A stretch of 36,540 nt of DNA from an uncultured Stenotrophomonas sp. (GCF_945952405.1 NZ_CAMFIA010000031.1:1-36540), one strand, 5' to 3'; shown: positions 13,848-23,434, counted from the stretch's first letter. Numbers and translations: made by a program. The notes: generated from the sequence alone by a model not told the origin.

Positions 13848-16244
13848 TCAGCCGCGGATCCGGGCGTGGTGTTCACGCTCGATGGCAGTGACCGCCTCGG
13901 CCACCACCGCATCCACGTCGCGGTCCGTCAGAGTGCGCGACTTGTCCTGCAAAATCAAGCCCATAGCGAGACTCTTGAATCCCGGCTCGACGCCCTGGCC
14001 GACGTAACGGTCGAACAGGTTCAGGTCGCGCAGCAACGGGCCGGCGGCCTGCCGGACGGTGGCAGCCAGATCGCTCCAGGCCACCTGTTCAGGCACCAGC
14101 ACGGCCAGGTCGCGGCGCACCGCCGGGAACCGCGACAGCTCGCCGGCACGCGGCAGGCGGCGGGCGCTCAGCGGCTCCAGGTCCAGCTCGAAGGCATAGA
14201 CATCGGCTTCGATGTCCATCGCCTTGGCCAGCCGCGGGTGGATCTGGCCGATCCAGCCGATCACCACACCATCGCGCAACACCTCGGCCGAACGCGCCGG
14301 GTGGCCATAGGCACGCGCCGACGGACGGAACTCCAGCTGCGCGCCACTGGCGGCAGCCAGCGATTCCAGGTCGCCCTTCAGGTCATGGAAATCCACCTTG
14401 CGGGTCGGCAGGCCCCACTGCACCGCCTGCGCATCGCCGCAGACGGCGGCAGCCACGCGCGGGGTTTCCAGCGGCGCCGGCCGGCCGGCGTCCGGCGAGG
14501 CCTCGCCGGCCTGCTGGGCGAACACCCGGCCGATCTCGAACAGGCGCACGCGGCCCAGCTGGCGGGCGGCATTGCGGCCCAGGGTGGCGACCAGGCCCGG
14601 CAGCAGCGACGGGCGCATCACCGCCAGTTCGGCCGACAGCGGGTTGGCCAGCGGCACCAGGCCGTCGCGCAGCTGCCACTGGCTCAGCAGTGCATCATCG
14701 ACGAAGGCGAAATTGACGGTTTCCTGCTGGTCGCGGGCGATCAGCTGGCGACGCACGCTCAGCGCGTCCAGCTGGGTCTCGCTCGGCATCGCCACGCGCG
14801 AGGCACCGCCCGGCAGCGTGGTCGGAATCTGCTCGTACCCGTGGATGCGGGCCAGTTCTTCGATCAGGTCTTCTTCGATGGCGATGTCGAAGCGACGGCT
14901 CGGCGCGGCCACCTGCCAGCCATTCGCAGTCGCAGCCACCTCCATGCCCAGCGCGCGCAGGATGCGCTCGACTTCGGCGTCTTCGATGGTGATGCCCAGC
15001 ACGCGGGTGATGCGTGCGCGGCGCAACAGGATCGATGCCGGCTGCGGCAGGTCGGCTTCGCGCACCGCCTCGGTGACCGGCGCCGGGGTACCCCCGGCCA
15101 GATCCAGCACCAGGCGGGTCGCATACTCGATGGCGGTGCGCGGCAGTGCCGGGTCGACGCCACGCTCGAAGCGATGGCCGGCATCGGTGTGCAGGCCCAG
15201 CTTGCGGCCACGGCCCATGATCGCGGCCGGCGCGAAGTGCGCGGCCTCCAGGAACACCGCACTGGTGGCATCGGTAACGCGGGTGTCGAAGCCGCCCATC
15301 AGGCCGGCCAGGCCGACCGCACGGTCGGCGTCGGTGACCACCAGGAAGCTGTCGTCCAGCGCTGCGTCACGGCCGTCCAGCAGCTTCAGGCTCTCGCCCG
15401 CGCGCGAACGGCGCACGGCGATGCTGCCCTGCAGGGTACCGAGGTCATAGGCGTGCATCGGCTGGCCCAGTTCCAGCATCACGTACTGGGTGATGTCGAC
15501 CAGCAGCGAGACCGGGCGCACACCACTGCGGCGCAGGCGCTCGGCCATCCACAGCGGGGTCTTGGCCGCCGCGTTGACGCCCTCGATGACACGACCGAGG
15601 TAACGCGGCGCTTCGGCGCCGGCATCCAGCTGGATCGACAGTTCACGGCTGCCCGCCGCCGCGACCGGCGCTGCGGCAAACGCCAGCACTTCGCTGCGGG
15701 TGGCGGCCGCGACGTCATAGGCGATGCCGCGCAGGCTGAAGCAGTCGGCGCGGTTCGGGGTCAGCTTGATCTCGATGCTGGCATCCGGCAGGCCCAGATA
15801 GTCCACCAGGGCCTGGCCCAGCGGCGCATCATCGGGCAGTTCCAGCAGGCCGGAGGCATCGTTGTCCAGGCCCAGCTCCTTGGCCGAGCACAGCATGCCG
15901 TTGGACTCGACGCCGCGCAGCTTGGCCGGCTTGATCTTCAGCTCGCCGATCTGCGCGCCGACCATCGCCAGCGGTGCGACCAGGCCCGGTCGCGCATTCG
16001 GCGCGCCGCAGACGATCTGCAGCAGCTCGCCCTGCCCGGCATCGACCCTGCACACCTGTAGGCGGTCCGCCTCCGGGTGGCGTACGGCTTCGACGATGCG
16101 CGCTACGACCACGTGCTCGAGGCCTTCGCCCAGCGCGGTCACCTCCTCCACTTCCAGGCCGATGGCGGTCAGCACCGCGCTCAGTTCATCGCGCGAAGCG
16201 CGGGTCGGGACGTGGCTGCGCAGCCAGTTTTCGGAGAATTTCAT
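13848..16244 (-). CDS. pheT: Phenylalanyl-tRNA synthetase beta subunit
   Basis: 798 aa, matching bacterial PheT (E. coli 795). Seen in order: N-terminal KFSENWLRSHVP; the OB-fold tRNA-binding domain with VVVARIVEAVRHPEADRLQV (~45-65); the B3/B4 editing region, which hydrolyses Tyr-tRNA(Phe), with GGFDTRVTDAT and FLEAAHF; B5 with DIAIEEDLIEELARIHGYE; and the C-terminal anticodon-binding FDX-ACB domain beginning SRFPAVRRDLAVLVPEQ (~700). Makes an alpha2-beta2 tetramer with PheS. Ordered pheS-pheT-ihfA with a 121-bp pheS-pheT gap carrying a REP. Confidence 0.98.
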   Translation of the reverse strand: MKFSENWLRSHVPTRASRDELSAVLTAIGLEVEEVTALGEGLEHVVVARIVEAVRHPEADRLQVCRVDAGQGELLQIVCGAPNARPGLVAPLAMVGAQIGELKIKPAKLRGVESNGMLCSAKELGLDNDASGLLELPDDAPLGQALVDYLGLPDASIEIKLTPNRADCFSLRGIAYDVAAATRSEVLAFAAAPVAAAGSRELSIQLDAGAEAPRYLGRVIEGVNAAAKTPLWMAERLRRSGVRPVSLLVDITQYVMLELGQPMHAYDLGTLQGSIAVRRSRAGESLKLLDGRDAALDDSFLVVTDADRAVGLAGLMGGFDTRVTDATSAVFLEAAHFAPAAIMGRGRKLGLHTDAGHRFERGVDPALPRTAIEYATRLVLDLAGGTPAPVTEAVREADLPQPASILLRRARITRVLGITIEDAEVERILRALGMEVAATANGWQVAAPSRRFDIAIEEDLIEELARIHGYEQIPTTLPGGASRVAMPSETQLDALSVRRQLIARDQQETVNFAFVDDALLSQWQLRDGLVPLANPLSAELAVMRPSLLPGLVATLGRNAARQLGRVRLFEIGRVFAQQAGEASPDAGRPAPLETPRVAAAVCGDAQAVQWGLPTRKVDFHDLKGDLESLAAASGAQLEFRPSARAYGHPARSAEVLRDGVVIGWIGQIHPRLAKAMDIEADVYAFELDLEPLSARRLPRAGELSRFPAVRRDLAVLVPEQVAWSDLAATVRQAAGPLLRDLNLFDRYVGQGVEPGFKSLAMGLILQDKSRTLTDRDVDAVVAEAVTAIEREHHARIRG

Positions 16245-16331
16245 GGTGTCACCCTGGTGGGAGGCCTGCCTCCCGTTGCGGTTTTTGTGGTCGCCCAGCG
16301 CATGCGCCAGCAGGCGTCCATCCAGAAAGGC

Positions 16332-16354
16332 AGCCGGGCCGGGCCCGGCTCTAC
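16332..16354 (-). repeat. SMAG REP between pheS and pheT
   Basis: Stem AGCCGGGC, loop CGG, GCCCGGCT, ending in CTAC (GTAG on the minus strand). It lies within the operon transcript, 12 bp after pheS, so it will be transcribed as an intercistronic hairpin. Confidence 0.75.
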
Positions 16355-16365
16355 ATGGTTACGGC

Positions 16366-17554
<1,189 letters not shown>

Positions 17555-17914
17555 TTATGCCGCCAGCGCGCCCTTGGCCTTTTCGGCCAGCGCGGCAAAG
17601 CCGGCTGCGTCGTGCACGGCGATGTCAGCCAGGACCTTGCGATCCAGGGTGATGCCGGCCTTCAGCAGACCGTTCATGAAGCGGCTGTAGCTCAGGCCGT
17701 TGATGCGGGCAGCCGCATTGATACGGGTGATCCACAGCGAACGGAAGTTGCGCTTCTTCTGCTTACGGCCGATGTAGGCGTACTGCTGCGCCTTGATGAC
17801 CGCCTGCTTGGCGACGCGGAAGACCTTGCGACGGGCGTTGTAATAGCCCTTGGCGAGATCCAGAATCTTCTTGTGGCGGCGACGCGCCTGTACGCCACGC
17901 TTAACTCGTGCCAT
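17555..17914 (-). CDS. rplT: 50S ribosomal protein L20
   Basis: 119 aa. Starts [20 protein letters not shown], a basic extended arm, then the globular part with [19 protein letters not shown] and [19 protein letters not shown], all typical. Early 23S rRNA assembly protein. In E. coli it also represses translation of rpmI-rplT by binding the leader. It lies 11 bp after rpmI. Its TAA stop is followed immediately by a segment that can act as antiterminator for pheST. Confidence 0.98.
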   Translation of the reverse strand: MARVKRGVQARRRHKKILDLAKGYYNARRKVFRVAKQAVIKAQQYAYIGRKQKKRNFRSLWITRINAAARINGLSYSRFMNGLLKAGITLDRKVLADIAVHDAAGFAALAEKAKGALAA

Positions 17915-17925
17915 TTTTCAGTTCC

Positions 17926-18123
17926 TCAGAGGTAAGGGAGCATGCGGTCCAGACGGCCTGCGTCTTCTGCACGGACATGGCCCGTCTGACGCAGATTACG
18001 CTTACGCTTGGTCGCTTTCTTCGTGAGGATGTGGCTACGGTTGGCGTGGCCGCACTTGTACTTGCCCGAGGCGGTCTTGCGGAAACGCTTGGCCGCTGCC
18101 CGGTTGGTCTTGATCTTGGGCAT
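17926..18123 (-). CDS. rpmI: 50S ribosomal protein L35
   Basis: 65 aa, very basic: [20 protein letters not shown], then [20 protein letters not shown]. Typical length. AGGA about seven bases before ATG 18123. Located between infC and rplT, the conserved IF3-L35-L20 order. A 255-bp gap with two hairpins precedes it. Confidence 0.98.
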   Translation of the reverse strand: MPKIKTNRAAAKRFRKTASGKYKCGHANRSHILTKKATKRKRNLRQTGHVRAEDAGRLDRMLPYL

Positions 18124-18212
18124 TGCAATGTCCTTGATGGGATATGACCCTGGTTTCTGACTGATCTGGCGGCGGCCTGGGCCGCTCTTTCCGTCCTGCC
18201 ATGATCGGCGTA

Positions 18213-18233
18213 CGACCCGTCCTGGGTGGGTCG
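18213..18233 (-). other. Stable hairpin in the infC-rpmI gap
   Basis: Plus-strand CGACCCGTC, loop CTG, GGTGGGTCG: 9 bp with two G-U-type pairs, about 90 bases before the rpmI start. In E. coli this interval carries the L20-binding sites that repress rpmI-rplT; this stem is the obvious candidate here, but the sequence alone does not prove it. Confidence 0.4.
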
Positions 18234-18241
18234 AGCCGGGC

Positions 18242-18268
18242 ATGATACAGGCAAAACCGCCCTGTCAC
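18242..18268 (-). promoter_or_regulatory. Candidate internal promoter for rpmI-rplT
   Basis: Minus-strand GTGACA (18268-18263), 15-base spacer, TATCAT (18247-18242). The -10 matches five of six; the spacer is short. It lies downstream of the hairpin at 18307-18331. Confidence 0.35.
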
Positions 18269-18306
18269 CAGCCCCTGCAGCGTTTTCAGCAGCCCGCCGC
18301 AAAAGC

Positions 18307-18331
18307 AAAGGGACGCCGGCGGCGTCCCTTT
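18307..18331 (-). terminator. Strong hairpin after infC, possible attenuator
   Basis: Perfect 11-bp stem AAAGGGACGCC / GGCGTCCCTTT with a 3-base loop, 48 bases after infC. On the minus strand it is followed by GCTTTTGC, so it is a weak intrinsic terminator or an attenuator limiting read-through to rpmI. Confidence 0.55.
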
Positions 18332-18378
18332 ACCCTGAACCATTCAGCCAGGCGCCCCGGAAGGCGGCCCGTCAGGCC

Positions 18379-18906
18379 TCAGGTCTTCTTCTTCGGCGCG
18401 ATCATCATCACCATCTGACGCCCTTCCAGGCGCGGACGGGATTCAATGACGATGTCCTCGCCCAGATCGGTCTCGATCCGGTTGGCCATCTCGCGGCCCA
18501 GCTCCTGGTGGCTCATTTCACGGCCACGGAAGCGGATGTTGACCTTGATCTTGTCACCATCTTCGAGGAAACCGCGCATCTTGCGCAGCTTGATCTGGTA
18601 GTCGCCCTCGTCCGTGACCGGACGGAACTTCACTTCCTTGATCTCGACCTGCTTGGTCTTCTTCTTGGCCTCGCTGGCCTTCTTCTGCGCTTCGAACTTG
18701 AACTTGCCGAAGTCCATGATCTTGCAGACCGGCGGATCGGCCTGCGGCTGGATTTCAACCAGGTCCAGGCCTTCATCCTCGGCCATGGACAGCGCTTCGT
18801 CGCGCGACAACACGCCGATCATTTCTCCGTCGCTGCCGATCACGCGGACGCGCGGCACACGGATTTCCTGATTCTTGCGGTTCTGTTTGTTGTCAGGGGT
18901 GCTGAT
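18379..18906 (-). CDS. infC: Translation initiation factor IF-3, probable AUC start
   Basis: 175 aa if started at ATC 18906. Both IF3 domains are present: IF3-N with [20 protein letters not shown] and [20 protein letters not shown], a Lys-rich linker helix ([20 protein letters not shown]), and IF3-C with [20 protein letters not shown] and [10 protein letters not shown], ending [15 protein letters not shown]. No ATG/GTG/TTG has a usable ribosome site: TTG 18921 overlaps the Shine-Dalgarno itself. GGGAG (18919-18915) is eight bases before ATC AGC ACC. Non-standard starts are a known trait of infC (AUU in E. coli), where IF3 discriminates against its own start codon. The alternative is 18379..18921 from TTG. 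Confidence 0.93.
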   Translation of the reverse strand: MSTPDNKQNRKNQEIRVPRVRVIGSDGEMIGVLSRDEALSMAEDEGLDLVEIQPQADPPVCKIMDFGKFKFEAQKKASEAKKKTKQVEIKEVKFRPVTDEGDYQIKLRKMRGFLEDGDKIKVNIRFRGREMSHQELGREMANRIETDLGEDIVIESRPRLEGRQMVMMIAPKKKT

Positions 18907-18931
18907 ATTACGTTCTCCCAAGGGTATCGAA

Positions 18932-18961
18932 CCGGTCCGGGTGCCTGTGCGCCCGGACCGG
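18932..18961 (-). other. 10-bp hairpin between thrS and infC
   Basis: CCGGTCCGGG / CCCGGACCGG with a 10-base loop, starting nine bases after the thrS stop and ending about 12 bases before the infC Shine-Dalgarno. No T run. It may slow read-through, protect a processed end or affect infC translation. Confidence 0.5.
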
Positions 18962-18969
18962 ACCTTTGC

Positions 18970-20871
18970 TTACGCGCCCTCGGCGTGGAGCCGCTCGATG
19001 AAGGCCTGCAGGCTCATGCTGCCCAGGTCTTCGCCAGAACGCGTACGCACCGCCACAGCCCCATTTTCCTTCTCGCGGTCGCCAATGACCAGCAGGTAGG
19101 GCACGCGCTGCAACGTATGCTCGCGGATTTTATAGCCGATCTTCTCGTTACGCAAATCCGAGCTGACGCGGAAGCCTTGCTCCGCAAGGGTTTTGGTCAC
19201 GCCCGCGACGTACTCGGCCTGGGCGTCGGTGATGTTGGCCACCACCACCTGGGTCGGGGCCAGCCAGGCCGGGAACTGGCCGGCATGGTGCTCGATCAGG
19301 ATGCCCAGGAAACGCTCCATCGAGCCGACGATGGCGCGGTGCAGCATGACCGGGTGCTTCTTCTGGCTGTTCTCGTCCACGTACTCGGCGCCGAGGCGGC
19401 CGGGCATCATGAAGTCGACCTGCATGGTGCCCAGCTGCCAGGTACGGCCGATGGCGTCCTTCAGGTGGTACTCGATCTTCGGGCCGTAGAACGCACCCTC
19501 GCCCGGCAGCTCCTGCCACTCCACCCCATTGCTGGACAGTGCCGAGCGCAGCGCGCCTTCGGCCTTGTCCCAGGTGGCGTCATCACCGAGGCGCGATTCC
19601 GGGCGCAGCGCGATCTTGACCTGGATCTCATCGAAGCCGAAGTGCTGGTAGACCGCCAGTGCCTGCTGGTGGAACGCGGTCACTTCCGCCTCGACCTGGT
19701 TTTCGGTGCAGAACACATGTCCGTCGTCCTGGGTGAAACCACGCACACGCAGGATGCCGTGCAGCGCGCCGGACGGCTCGTTGCGGTGGCAGGCACCGAA
19801 CTCACCATAGCGGATCGGCAGGTCGCGGTAGCTGTGCAGGCCCTGGTTGAACACCTGCACGTGGCCTGGGCAGTTCATCGGCTTGAGCGCGTAGGTGCGC
19901 TTCTCCGATTCGGTGAAGAACATCGCGTCCTGATAGTTGTCCCAGTGGCCGGATTTCTGCCACAGGCTCACGTCCAGGATCTGCGGGCAGCGCACTTCGC
20001 CGTAGCCGGTCTTGCGGTAGACCTTGCGCATGTACTGCTCGACCACCTGCCACAGCGCCCAGCCCTTGGGGTGCCAGAACACCAGGCCCGGCGCCTCTTC
20101 CTGCAGGTGGAACAGGTCCTGCTGCTTGCCGATGCGGCGGTGGTCGCGCATTTCAGCTTCTTCGATGCGCTTGATGTACGCCTCGAGCTGCTTCTTGTCG
20201 GCCCAGGCGGTGCCGTAGATGCGCTGCAGCTGCTCGTTCTGCGCGTCGCCGCGCCAGTAGGCGCCGGAGATGCGGGTCAGCTTGAAGGCCTTCAGGAAGC
20301 GCGTGTTCGGCACGTGCGGGCCACGGCACATGTCCACGTATTCCTGGTGGTAGTACATGCCCATCGCCTGGATGTCGTCGGACATGTCCTCGATCAGGCG
20401 CAGCTTGTAGTCCTCGCCACGGGCCTTGAAGATCTCGATCACTTCGGCGCGCGGCGTCATCTTCTTGATGACGTCGTAGTCCTGGGCGATCAGCTCGCCC
20501 ATGCGCTTCTCGATCGCGGCCATGTCGTCCGGGGTGAACGGGCGCTCGGAGTAGATGTCGTAGTAGAAGCCCTCGGCGATCACCGGGCCGATCACCATCT
20601 TCACGTCCGGGTACAGCTGCTTGACGGCGTGGCCGACCAGGTGGGCGCAGGAGTGGCGGATGATCTCCACGCCCTCCTCGTCCTTGGCGGTGATGATGCG
20701 CAGGCTGGCATCGTGGTCGATGACATCGCTGGCATCGACCAGCACGCCGTCCACGGCACCGGCGATGGTGGCCTTGGCCAGGCCGGCGCCGATCGACTGG
20801 GCAACGTCCATGACGCTGACGGGGTTTTCGAATTCGCGGCGGCTGCCGTCGGGAAGAGTAATGTTGATCAT
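18970..20871 (-). CDS. thrS: Threonyl-tRNA synthetase
   Basis: 633 aa (E. coli 642). TGS domain at the start ([20 protein letters not shown]); editing domain with HLVGH near residue 80 that removes misacylated Ser; class II core with GHVQVFNQ, motif 2 [19 protein letters not shown] and [14 protein letters not shown], and motif 3 [20 protein letters not shown]-terminal anticodon-binding domain from about 530 ([19 protein letters not shown]). Uses a zinc ion to select Thr. First gene of the operon. ATG 20871 is the family start; upstream codons up to 20937 are leader sequence. An apparent Thr attenuator precedes it. Confidence 0.98.
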   Translation of the reverse strand: MINITLPDGSRREFENPVSVMDVAQSIGAGLAKATIAGAVDGVLVDASDVIDHDASLRIITAKDEEGVEIIRHSCAHLVGHAVKQLYPDVKMVIGPVIAEGFYYDIYSERPFTPDDMAAIEKRMGELIAQDYDVIKKMTPRAEVIEIFKARGEDYKLRLIEDMSDDIQAMGMYYHQEYVDMCRGPHVPNTRFLKAFKLTRISGAYWRGDAQNEQLQRIYGTAWADKKQLEAYIKRIEEAEMRDHRRIGKQQDLFHLQEEAPGLVFWHPKGWALWQVVEQYMRKVYRKTGYGEVRCPQILDVSLWQKSGHWDNYQDAMFFTESEKRTYALKPMNCPGHVQVFNQGLHSYRDLPIRYGEFGACHRNEPSGALHGILRVRGFTQDDGHVFCTENQVEAEVTAFHQQALAVYQHFGFDEIQVKIALRPESRLGDDATWDKAEGALRSALSSNGVEWQELPGEGAFYGPKIEYHLKDAIGRTWQLGTMQVDFMMPGRLGAEYVDENSQKKHPVMLHRAIVGSMERFLGILIEHHAGQFPAWLAPTQVVVANITDAQAEYVAGVTKTLAEQGFRVSSDLRNEKIGYKIREHTLQRVPYLLVIGDREKENGAVAVRTRSGEDLGSMSLQAFIERLHAEGA

Positions 20872-20938
20872 CGCAGTGGCTTCGTGCGGGGCCCGCGGGG
20901 CGGGCTGGAAAGCGGTTCCGGGGCGGCGCCCGGGCAAT

Positions 20939-20974
20939 AAAAAAGCGCCGCGAGGGCGCCTGCAATACAGGGCC
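20939..20974 (-). promoter_or_regulatory. thrS leader terminator and competing antiterminator
   Basis: Terminator, minus strand: GCGCC (20959-20955), loop CTCGC, GGCGC (20949-20945), then six T (20944-20939). Antiterminator: GGCCCTG (20974-20968), loop TATTG, CAGG-C-GCC (20962-20955; one bulged C), which uses up the terminator's 5' arm. The two cannot coexist. No minus-strand gene lies upstream that the terminator could serve, so it belongs to the thrS leader. Confidence 0.75.
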
Positions 20975-20986
20975 TTCGGGGGCGGG

Positions 20987-21013
20987 TCAACCGTGGGCGG
21001 TGGTAGTGCTCAT
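20987..21013 (-). CDS. Threonine-rich leader peptide of thrS
   Basis: [35 protein letters not shown], eight codons with three Thr in a row. It begins about 54 bases after a predicted transcription start and its stop codon is 12 bases before the antiterminator arm. A ribosome stalled on the Thr codons would leave that arm free; one reaching the TGA would cover its beginning and let the terminator form. Ribosome site is weak (GAG eight bases before the ATG). Not long enough for standard gene callers. Function inferred from layout. Confidence 0.72.
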   Translation of the reverse strand: MSTTTAHG

Positions 21014-21073
21014 GTCGCACGCTCGGCCGGCGCTGGGCGCGGGCCACCTTGTTCCAGCAGGGATTCCACGACG

Positions 21074-21102
21074 ATCTTAAACCAGCGCACCGGAAAGCCC
21101 AA
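21074..21102 (-). promoter_or_regulatory. Probable thrS promoter
   Basis: Minus-strand TTGGGC (21102-21097), 17-base spacer, TAAGAT (21079-21074). Predicted start near 21067. This gives a leader of about 195 bases that includes the Thr peptide and attenuator. The remaining region to 21299 holds no gene I can support. Confidence 0.55.
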
Positions 21103-21299
21103 GGGCTGCCGTACGGTCCGCTGAATGGGTCTCGCTGGCGGCGTGAAATCGCAGTGATTACCATGTCGGCGCAGATCGCCCCGTGCTGGCCTGCCTGCTT
21201 CCCCCAGGACCCCGTGATGCGCCACCCGCTCCGACCGGCTCCCGCCGGCCCCGCCCGTGCTCCGCGTTCGCCGGCCCGCCACTGCGCCGGCCGCCCGCG

Positions 21300-21596
21300 A
21301 TGATCACCGTCGGCCTTTCCACGCTCGGCTTCTGCAGCCTGGGCATGCTGGCGGCGATGTTCTCGGCGCTGGCCTTCTATGCCGCCTCGCCGCATTGCCG
21401 CTGGCCGCGCCTGCGCCGTGCCGGCCGCCTGGGCCGGCAGATCGGCCTGGTCGCCGCTGCCGCGGCGCTGTGGCTGTGGATGGCCGAACTCGGTTTCGCC
21501 GCTGGCCTGGTGGCGATGCTGTGCACCTGGATGCTGGCGGCGATGCTGCTGCCCGCCCTGGCGGCCTGGCACCGTCCCGGCACGGAGTCGACCTGA
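21300..21596 (+). CDS. DUF3325-like membrane protein
   Basis: 98 aa, three membrane helices (GLSTLGFCSLGMLAAMFSAL; IGLVAAAAALWLWMAELGFA; GLVAMLCTWMLAAMLLPALA) joined by a basic loop (PHCRWPRLRRAGRLGR). Size, topology and position before a DUF3649-like and a PepSY gene fit DUF3325 of the siderophore-reduction type operons (relatives of fpvG-fpvK in Pseudomonas). The Shine-Dalgarno is absent. No TonB receptor gene is adjacent here. Family call is by context and pattern. Confidence 0.75.
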   Translation: MITVGLSTLGFCSLGMLAAMFSALAFYAASPHCRWPRLRRAGRLGRQIGLVAAAAALWLWMAELGFAAGLVAMLCTWMLAAMLLPALAAWHRPGTEST

Positions 21597-21859
21597 TGTG
21601 GGCGCGCGCCCTTGCCGGCATCGTGGCCGGCTTCCTGCTGGCCGCGGCCGCGACCGGCTGGGTGGCCTGGCTGCCGCCCGGCCCGTGGCAGAACGCCCTG
21701 GTACCCAGCCTGATTGCCTTCATCCCGCTATGGATGCTGGCTGCACTGTGGGCGTTCAGCTTCCGCAGCGCGCTGCGCGCCTGGCTGCTGCTGGGTGGCT
21801 GCGCCGCCGCCGGCTTCGCCGTGCTGGGGCTGCTGCGCCTGGCCGGCGCCGTGCAATGA
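21596..21859 (+). CDS. DUF3649-like membrane protein
   Basis: 87 aa, about three membrane helices: ALAGIVAGFLLAAAATGWVA, NALVPSLIAFIPLWMLAALW, then SFRSALRAWLLLGGCAAAGF. The FxxW...RSALRAW pattern resembles DUF3649. Its ATG overlaps the previous stop codon (TGATG), so translation is coupled. Precedes the PepSY gene by 10 bp. Confidence 0.75.
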   Translation: MWARALAGIVAGFLLAAAATGWVAWLPPGPWQNALVPSLIAFIPLWMLAALWAFSFRSALRAWLLLGGCAAAGFAVLGLLRLAGAVQ

Positions 21860-21869
21860 GACCCACGCC

Positions 21870-23429
21870 ATGAAATTCAGCTCGCAGACCCTGCGCACGT
21901 TCACCACCCTGCATACCTGGGTCGGCCTGGTCGCCGGCTTCGGCCTGTTCGTGGCGTTCTACGCCGGTGCGCTGACCCTGTTCCACCACGACCTGCCGCT
22001 GTGGCAGACGCCGGGGGCGGCCAGCGCACTTCCGGCTGGCCTGGACGATACCCAGTACCTGCTGGAGGACGTGCTGGCCGCGCACCCGGAAGCGCGCCGC
22101 CACGTTGGCATGACCTTCCCCGGCAGCGAGCACCCGCAGCCGCTGGCCTACTGGCAGGCAGACGATGGCAGCTGGCGCTATGCGTGGCCGGGCCAGATCG
22201 CCGGCAGCCCCACGCCGCCGCAGACCGGGCTGGCCGAACTGGTCAACCAGCTGCACTACAGCCTCGGCTTGCCGGTCGCCGGCATCTATGTGATGGGCGT
22301 GGTCAGCCTGCTGTACGGCATGGCACTGCTCAGCGGCCTGGTGATCCATCTGCCGAAGCTGTTCGGCGACCTGTTCGCGCTGCGTCCCGGGCGCAACCTG
22401 AAGCAACTGTGGCAGGACGCGCACAACGTGATCGGCGTGCTCAGTCTGCCCTTCCACCTGATGTTCGCGGTGACCGGTGCCCTGCTCTGCCTGGTGTTCG
22501 TGCAGATGGCCCTGCTCAATCCGCTGATCTACGACGGCAAGGCCCTGCAGGCGGTGCCGACGGCGATGGACACCGCGCCCGTGCGTGACGCCAGCGGCAT
22601 CCCGGCAGCGCCGGGCAGCCTGCGCGTGCTGCATGCGCGCGCACTGGAAGTGGCCCGCGCGCAGGGCGTGGCCAACTTCGAGCCGGCCTACCTGAAGCTG
22701 GCCAATGCCGGCGATGCCAACGCCACCATCGAGATCACCGGCGAATCCACCGGCACGCTGGGCCCGCTCGGTGCCGTGGCGCTGGACGTGGCCACCGGCA
22801 GCGTACTCGCCTCCCAGCTGCCGGGGCAGCGCGACGCCAACCACGCCACGCTCAGCGCAGCCTATGCCCTGCACTTCGGCGAGTTCGGCAATGGCGTGGT
22901 GGTCTGGCTGTATTTCCTGCTCGGCCTCGGCGGTGCCTTCCTGTTCTACTCCGGCAACCTGCTCTGGATCGAATCGCGGCGCAAGCGTCGCCAGCCGCAG
23001 CAGCCGCGCGCCGGGGTGAACATGGCGCGGGCCACGGTCGGCGTCTGCATCGGCCTGTGCGTGGCGATCTCGGTCGCGTTCGTCACCGCGCTGGTGCTGG
23101 AGCGGCTGGCGCCGTCCGCCGTCGACCACGGCATCCGCTGGGCCTGCTTCGGCAGCTGGGCCGCCTGCGCGCTGTGGGCGGCGCTGCGCCGCCCTGCGCA
23201 GGCGGCACGCGAACTGCTCTGGGCGGCCTCCCTCAGCACCGCACTGGTGCCGGTCCTGCATGGCGCGCTCAATGGTGACTGGCTGTGGCGCGCGGCGGCA
23301 CGCGGTCACTGGCCGCTGTTCTGGGTCGATGCGATCGCGCTGGCCATGGCGTTCGGCTTCGCCCGCCTGGCAGTGGCCAGCCAGCGCCGCGCCCGCAACG
23401 GCGATCGCAACAGCGTCTGGGCCGATTGA
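21870..23429 (+). CDS. PepSY-associated transmembrane protein
   Basis: 519 aa. Begins with the family opening TLHTWVGLVAGFGLFVAFYA GA (helix 1, His near 17 and the following heme- or metal-type His positions), periplasmic PepSY domain, then LHYSLGLPVAGIYVMGVVSL (helix 2), HNVIGVLSLPFHLMFAVTGA (helix 3), a second periplasmic part, HFGEFGNGVVVWLYFLLGLG, and a C-terminal helix bundle. Conserved His on the helices suggest a transmembrane electron-transfer role as proposed for siderophore-linked ferric reductases (FpvG type). Last gene of the three-gene unit. Substrate unproven; no Fur box seen. Confidence 0.88.
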   Translation: MKFSSQTLRTFTTLHTWVGLVAGFGLFVAFYAGALTLFHHDLPLWQTPGAASALPAGLDDTQYLLEDVLAAHPEARRHVGMTFPGSEHPQPLAYWQADDGSWRYAWPGQIAGSPTPPQTGLAELVNQLHYSLGLPVAGIYVMGVVSLLYGMALLSGLVIHLPKLFGDLFALRPGRNLKQLWQDAHNVIGVLSLPFHLMFAVTGALLCLVFVQMALLNPLIYDGKALQAVPTAMDTAPVRDASGIPAAPGSLRVLHARALEVARAQGVANFEPAYLKLANAGDANATIEITGESTGTLGPLGAVALDVATGSVLASQLPGQRDANHATLSAAYALHFGEFGNGVVVWLYFLLGLGGAFLFYSGNLLWIESRRKRRQPQQPRAGVNMARATVGVCIGLCVAISVAFVTALVLERLAPSAVDHGIRWACFGSWAACALWAALRRPAQAARELLWAASLSTALVPVLHGALNGDWLWRAAARGHWPLFWVDAIALAMAFGFARLAVASQRRARNGDRNSVWAD

Positions 23430-23434
23430 ACCGG

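Noticed and set aside
13494..16061. 855-codon plus-strand ORF opposite pheT and merR
   Set aside because: Antisense shadow of high-GC coding DNA; low-complexity His/Gln/Arg translation with no domain. The same applies to 1469-3382 minus, 18226-20940 plus, 27052-29247 plus and 32331-34814 plus.
21014..21299. Fur box for the PepSY operon
   Set aside because: I looked for GATAAT-type hexamer repeats on both strands and saw none worth reporting.
21217..21303. Possible 28-aa ORF overlapping the DUF3325-like start
   Set aside because: Pro/Arg/Ala low-complexity translation typical of GC-rich non-coding DNA, without ribosome site or hydrophobic segment.
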